The notes under the pieces were generated by a model, which saw nothing but the letters and a program-made list of their open reading frames with translations, was not told where the DNA came from and made no database searches. From contig CACMUL010000002.1 in assembly GCA_902616855.1 (NCBI GenBank), positions 124,001 to 188,000 on the forward strand: a DNA stretch of 64,000 nt. Reading direction: 5' to 3'. Positions within the stretch are counted from its first letter, which is position 1; every line of letters begins with the position of its first letter. Positions 60,164 through 64,000 of this stretch are shown in pieces. A program made the position numbers and the translations under genes. The stretch is from an uncultured Alphaproteobacteria bacterium. GTDB lineage: Bacteria; Pseudomonadota; Alphaproteobacteria; HIMB59.

Positions 60164-60673
60164 CCTAAGCGTCTTATCTTGAGATTGAAAATTAGCTTTT
60201 ATGCCCAAATCTTTTTTTAGTTGATTTTTTAAATTTGTAAGATGAGTGTCTAACTTATTTATAGATATGTCTTTATCTTTTTTCCAAATTAAGCCATAGA
60301 GTCTATCTTTGTTAATACCTGACTTCGAAATAATTAAATTTGAAAAAATAGTGTTTTGTATATCACTAAGTAATGATTTGTTAGATCTTCTTACCAAAAC
60401 TCTTTGAAAAGGAAAATAATCATATTCATCTTTAGAGATCTTGATATCAGATATAATTCTTAATATCTGGCTAAATAAAGTGTTAATTTCGATTGGGATT
60501 GAAAGAAATTCTTTTTTACCATTACAATCTAAATTAAGATTATTATCTTTTAAATCAATTTTTATATTAGCAAAATAGGTATCAATATCATTGTGGTTAA
60601 TCAAATTTTTTTGGATTAATAATTTGTTAATTATTGAATTGAAAAATTCATCTTTGCAAGTAATTTTTATCAA
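60149..60673 (-). CDS. Hypothetical protein with OmpR-type winged-helix-like C-terminus
   Basis: DRLYGLIWKKDKDISINKLDTHLTNLKNQLKKDLGIKANFQSQDKTLRLLI. Confidence 0.5.
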   Translation of the reverse strand: MIKITCKDEFFNSIINKLLIQKNLINHNDIDTYFANIKIDLKDNNLNLDCNGKKEFLSIPIEINTLFSQILRIISDIKISKDEYDYFPFQRVLVRRSNKSLLSDIQNTIFSNLIISKSGINKDRLYGLIWKKDKDISINKLDTHLTNLKNQLKKDLGIKANFQSQDKTLRLLIN

Positions 60674-60676
60674 TAT

Positions 60677-61153
60677 CTAACGTTTAACTTTCACAAAATT
60701 AAAATGATTAAAATAATTGTCATGAATTTTTTCAAAATTACAATCTATTAAATTGATGCTTAGATTAAGATTTTCAGCGTTTATTGAAATTCTTTTAATA
60801 AAACTATTACTACTTTTCTCAATAATAATAATTGCATCATTATATCTATACTTATTTTTTATATTCGGATACTCAGAAGCAATGTTCATAAACGCATCTA
60901 AAATTTCTGTATTTTTATTAATTTTTGAGACATTGTTGTTATGAGATTGATTAATTAAAAAAAAGTTCTTATTTTTTGAAATAATAGTAAATAAATTTTT
61001 ATCAAAGTACTCATACCTTAATTTTTGATTTTTTAAAAAAAATAAACCCTGTTGAACCTCTCCATTTCCATATACTTCTTCAAAGTTACATTTAACCTCA
61101 AGTGCATAAACAGAATTTATTTTAAGAAAAAAAAAAATTAGAAATTTTTTCAT
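60677..61153 (-). CDS. LolA-like outer-membrane lipoprotein carrier (divergent)
   Basis: Signal peptide; GEVQQGLFFLKNQKLRYEYFDKNLFTIISKNKNFFLIN; neighbour of ftsK as in many alphaproteobacteria. Confidence 0.6.
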   Translation of the reverse strand: MKKFLIFFFLKINSVYALEVKCNFEEVYGNGEVQQGLFFLKNQKLRYEYFDKNLFTIISKNKNFFLINQSHNNNVSKINKNTEILDAFMNIASEYPNIKNKYRYNDAIIIIEKSSNSFIKRISINAENLNLSINLIDCNFEKIHDNYFNHFNFVKVKR

Positions 61154-61782
61154 TTGAATATTCTTGAACCAACCCTTACCAAATTTGACTTTAAAGATAG
61201 TGCTATTTCATAGTCACTACTCATTCCCATACTTAGTTCTAAATCTTTATTTATACTATCTCTTAATTCAATCATTTTTTTGAAATAACTATTAGGTTTT
61301 TCATCAAATGGAGGAATGCACATTAAGCCAGATATTTTAAGGTTTTTTGATATTGCATATTCATATAAATCTCTTGTTTCATTTAAAGATACACCCGCTT
61401 TCTGTGGCTCATCTCCAATATTAACTTGTATGAAAAAATTTTTAGTTTTAAATTTATAATTAGATTTTGTGTATTTGGAAATTTCTGTTACTAATTTTGG
61501 TCTATCGATACTTTGGATAGTATCGAATAATGATAAGGCTAATTTAACTTTATTAGTCTGGAGAGGACCAATTAAGTGAAGTTTAAAATCATAATCTCCT
61601 AATTCAAAGAATTTTTTATTAGCTTCCTGAACTCTATTTTCACCAAATAAACGGTAACCTTTATCAATAAGTATTTTTATGAGTGTTTGAGGTCTATTTT
61701 TTGTAACTAAAAGTAGAGAAGCGTTAGGATATTTTTTAACATTAGCGCTTACCCTTTTAAGTTCATAATGATTGATTTCCAA
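61150..61782 (-). CDS. YggS-family PLP homeostasis protein
   Basis: LLLVTKNRP; FGENRVQEANKKF; LHLIGPLQTNKVK; LSMGMSSDYEIAL. Confidence 0.95.
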   Translation of the reverse strand: MEINHYELKRVSANVKKYPNASLLLVTKNRPQTLIKILIDKGYRLFGENRVQEANKKFFELGDYDFKLHLIGPLQTNKVKLALSLFDTIQSIDRPKLVTEISKYTKSNYKFKTKNFFIQVNIGDEPQKAGVSLNETRDLYEYAISKNLKISGLMCIPPFDEKPNSYFKKMIELRDSINKDLELSMGMSSDYEIALSLKSNLVRVGSRIFK

Positions 61783-61787
61783 TTGAT

Positions 61788-62747
61788 TTACGATCCGTAG
61801 AAATTAAATTTATTAGATATATCGTCTATATATTTCTCTAAAAATTTTTTTTCTTTTTGAGAAATTTCGATTTTAATAGAGTCAGGCTCAGGGGGATTTT
61901 TATCAATAAAACTTTTAATTAAATTATAGTCCATTTTAATTTTTGCACCTGACTGGATAAAATGGAGTATTATTGAACTTAATACTTCAAAGGTGTCTAA
62001 AATTAAATCTTTTTTGAGAATGATTTTTCCATTCAAAGAATTTGTAACGTTAGAGTTAATCCAACTTGATGTATGAGTGTGCCATCCTTGTTTGTTTATC
62101 TCAACACTTACGTCATCAATTTTTATAAATGAGCTATGGTTATCTAAATTTAAGAAAATATTCTTTGCAAGAGTTTTATCTCCTTTCAGTGAATTTTTAA
62201 TTTTTTGATAAACTGCATAAGGATTATCAATAATGTAAATGAATGAATTTGTTAGTGTATTTTTACTAAAATTAAAATTTTGTTTAGTAGAAAAAAATGG
62301 TAAATGATTTCTGAGAAACTTTAGTGGACATGTATTATCGTGCAATATTAAAAATTGGTAAACATACGACCTATCAACAAAATCAGAGAAATTTAGGTTT
62401 TTTATAGTTGAAATGTCATTAAGAATTTTGATTAATTTTTCTTCATATTTTAGTATGTCACCAACATTTACCTCGGTTTTCTCATTATAATAATTCAAAA
62501 AATTTGAAAGGTATGATGTATCCTCCGGCATAAAAGAATTTAACCATATAATTTTTGACTTAAAAATGTCGCTTGAATTATTCAATATAGCCGAATTACC
62601 CAAATTAAATAATAGCTTTAAGTAAAGTTTACGGTCCTTTTTTAAACTCCCTAAATGATTAAAGAACCCAGAATAATTATTTGTTGAAATAAAGTCTTCA
62701 AGTATTCTTAAATTGTATTGATATTTAATATTAGTTAAAACAGACAT
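61788..62747 (-). CDS. Hypothetical, possibly degenerate sulfotransferase-like (start moved downstream from 62795, exact Met uncertain)
   Basis: NPYAVYQKIKNSLKG and INKQGWHTHTSSWINSN resemble PAPS-sulfotransferase segments; divergent from a clear sulfotransferase gene. Confidence 0.45.
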   Translation of the reverse strand: MSVLTNIKYQYNLRILEDFISTNNYSGFFNHLGSLKKDRKLYLKLLFNLGNSAILNNSSDIFKSKIIWLNSFMPEDTSYLSNFLNYYNEKTEVNVGDILKYEEKLIKILNDISTIKNLNFSDFVDRSYVYQFLILHDNTCPLKFLRNHLPFFSTKQNFNFSKNTLTNSFIYIIDNPYAVYQKIKNSLKGDKTLAKNIFLNLDNHSSFIKIDDVSVEINKQGWHTHTSSWINSNVTNSLNGKIILKKDLILDTFEVLSSIILHFIQSGAKIKMDYNLIKSFIDKNPPEPDSIKIEISQKEKKFLEKYIDDISNKFNFYGS

Positions 62748-62776
62748 AATTACATTTAACATAATATATTGATCAA

Positions 62777-64000
62777 ATGAAAAAGGAAATTTCAAATGTA
62801 CTCAATTTAATTGAAAATGGGGATACGGTTAAAGCATTACAAAATGCGAAATTATTTTATAAAAAAAATAAAAATGATTTAGATGCAATCAAGTTATTGG
62901 CGTATACATATATTCAGTTGGGAAATTTTGAGAGAGTTATTGATGTTCTAGAGGATGGTTACAAAAAAAGAAAAGATCTAAAAGATTTTGATTATTTTAA
63001 CAACATGGGTTATGCATTATCTCAAATTGAAGAATACGATAAGTCTATTAGTTATTTAGAAAAAGCATCTGAGTTAAATAATAATCCGAATGTTAAAATA
63101 AGTTTAGCTGAAGTTTTTTTAAAAAAGCGAGATTTTCAAAATGCTAAATTGGCAATATCAAAAGCATTAGAAGATATAAAAAAAATCGGCGAAGATTCTT
63201 TCACAAATTATGTCAATGTATTTCTTTTAATATCGGAGATAAATGGGGCATTGGGGAAAGATAATGAAACAATAAATTTGTTTAATAATCTTTTAAAAAA
63301 TAGATTTAACGAAAATATTTTTTTTCTTCTATCAAATATTGATCCAAGATTAGTTGATGAAAAAATAGCGAAGATAGCAGAAAGTTCTTTGTTAACTAAT
63401 GAAAATAAATATGAAAATAAAATAGAAAGATTTAATTTCGTGACACCTCTTTATTTTGGTCTTGCAGCGTATTATCAATCGAGAGACAAAGAAAAGTCTG
63501 AGGAATATTTTGACAATGGAAATAAAGAAATTTTTATTTCTAGCAGGTATAATTCTCATCAGTATCAAGAAAGAATTTTAAAAACTATGGAGCTTTATTT
63601 AAAGAAATATAAATCATTTGAGGAAGGAGAAAGACACCATGGAAGAGAAAACTTTTTTATTGTAGGGTCGCCAAGATCTGGAACTACTTTACTTGAATCT
63701 GTTATAACTGCTAACAATAAAGTATTCTCGGGTGGAGAGTTAAAAAGTGGAAAAGACATTATAGAAAAAAATATTTTATCTAAAGATCAAAGTCTAAGTG
63801 ATTTAAATCATAGGTTTCTTTCGAAGTACATTAGAAGAACCTCTTACTTAAGGGGCGAATATGAATACATAGTTGATAAAATGCCAGAAAATTTTTTATA
63901 TATAGGTTTGATCCAGAAACTTTTGCCTAAATCAAAAATAATTCGTATTTTTAGAAACCCTTGGGATACTGCAATTTCTCTATATAAACAACGATATGTT
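62777..64000 (+). CDS. TPR-sulfotransferase (3'-partial, runs off right edge; absent from ORF track)
   Basis: ATG 62777, N-terminal TPRs; FIVGSPRSGTTLLESVI (5'-PSB) and IIRIFRNPWDTAISLYKQRY (3'-PB). Confidence 0.9.
   Translation, partial: MKKEISNVLNLIENGDTVKALQNAKLFYKKNKNDLDAIKLLAYTYIQLGNFERVIDVLEDGYKKRKDLKDFDYFNNMGYALSQIEEYDKSISYLEKASELNNNPNVKISLAEVFLKKRDFQNAKLAISKALEDIKKIGEDSFTNYVNVFLLISEINGALGKDNETINLFNNLLKNRFNENIFFLLSNIDPRLVDEKIAKIAESSLLTNENKYENKIERFNFVTPLYFGLAAYYQSRDKEKSEEYFDNGNKEIFISSRYNSHQYQERILKTMELYLKKYKSFEEGERHHGRENFFIVGSPRSGTTLLESVITANNKVFSGGELKSGKDIIEKNILSKDQSLSDLNHRFLSKYIRRTSYLRGEYEYIVDKMPENFLYIGLIQKLLPKSKIIRIFRNPWDTAISLYKQRYV

Overview
64-kb window of an AT-rich genome, most like a streamlined marine alphaproteobacterium (inferred from gene content and order only). 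Core blocks: cytochrome c maturation (ccmB-C-D-E-F-G-H), a polar amino-acid ABC transporter with an embedded FAD oxidoreductase, tandem bactofilins, folD, argG, an ECF sigma/ChrR-like pair, HemY_N and mitofilin-like genes, tsaD, acs, rsmB-like, rpe, purH, a thioredoxin-TPR gene, ubiH-like, ftsK, lolA-like, yggS, and one tRNA-Gly. Two accessory systems stand out. (1) 11.6-27.6 kb: a 3103-aa LEPR/DUF4347/VCBS-repeat surface protein in an apparent operon with a HlyD-like adaptor, a GAF-like+HlyD adaptor and a PqqD-like+M50 protease+HlyD fusion. A divergent gene encodes a TolC-like lipoprotein with an extra cadherin-like module and a C-terminal SPOR domain. There is no ABC ATPase/permease and no RTX repeats in the locus, so it looks like an ABC-less type-I-like export/anchoring machine. 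(2) 43.4-55.3 kb: a surface-glycan island around tRNA-Gly. It holds a three-gene operon (PEP-synthase-like kinase, class-I glutamine amidotransferase, LicC-like nucleotidyltransferase) with the same architecture and order as the Campylobacter jejuni Cj1418-Cj1417-Cj1416 phosphoramidate pathway. The operon is convergent with a YLDPS small protein / CDP-glycerol-transferase-like / sulfatase-like module whose sulfatase N-terminus is split at a poly-T tract. All calls come from reading the sequence and recognising motifs; no searches were run.
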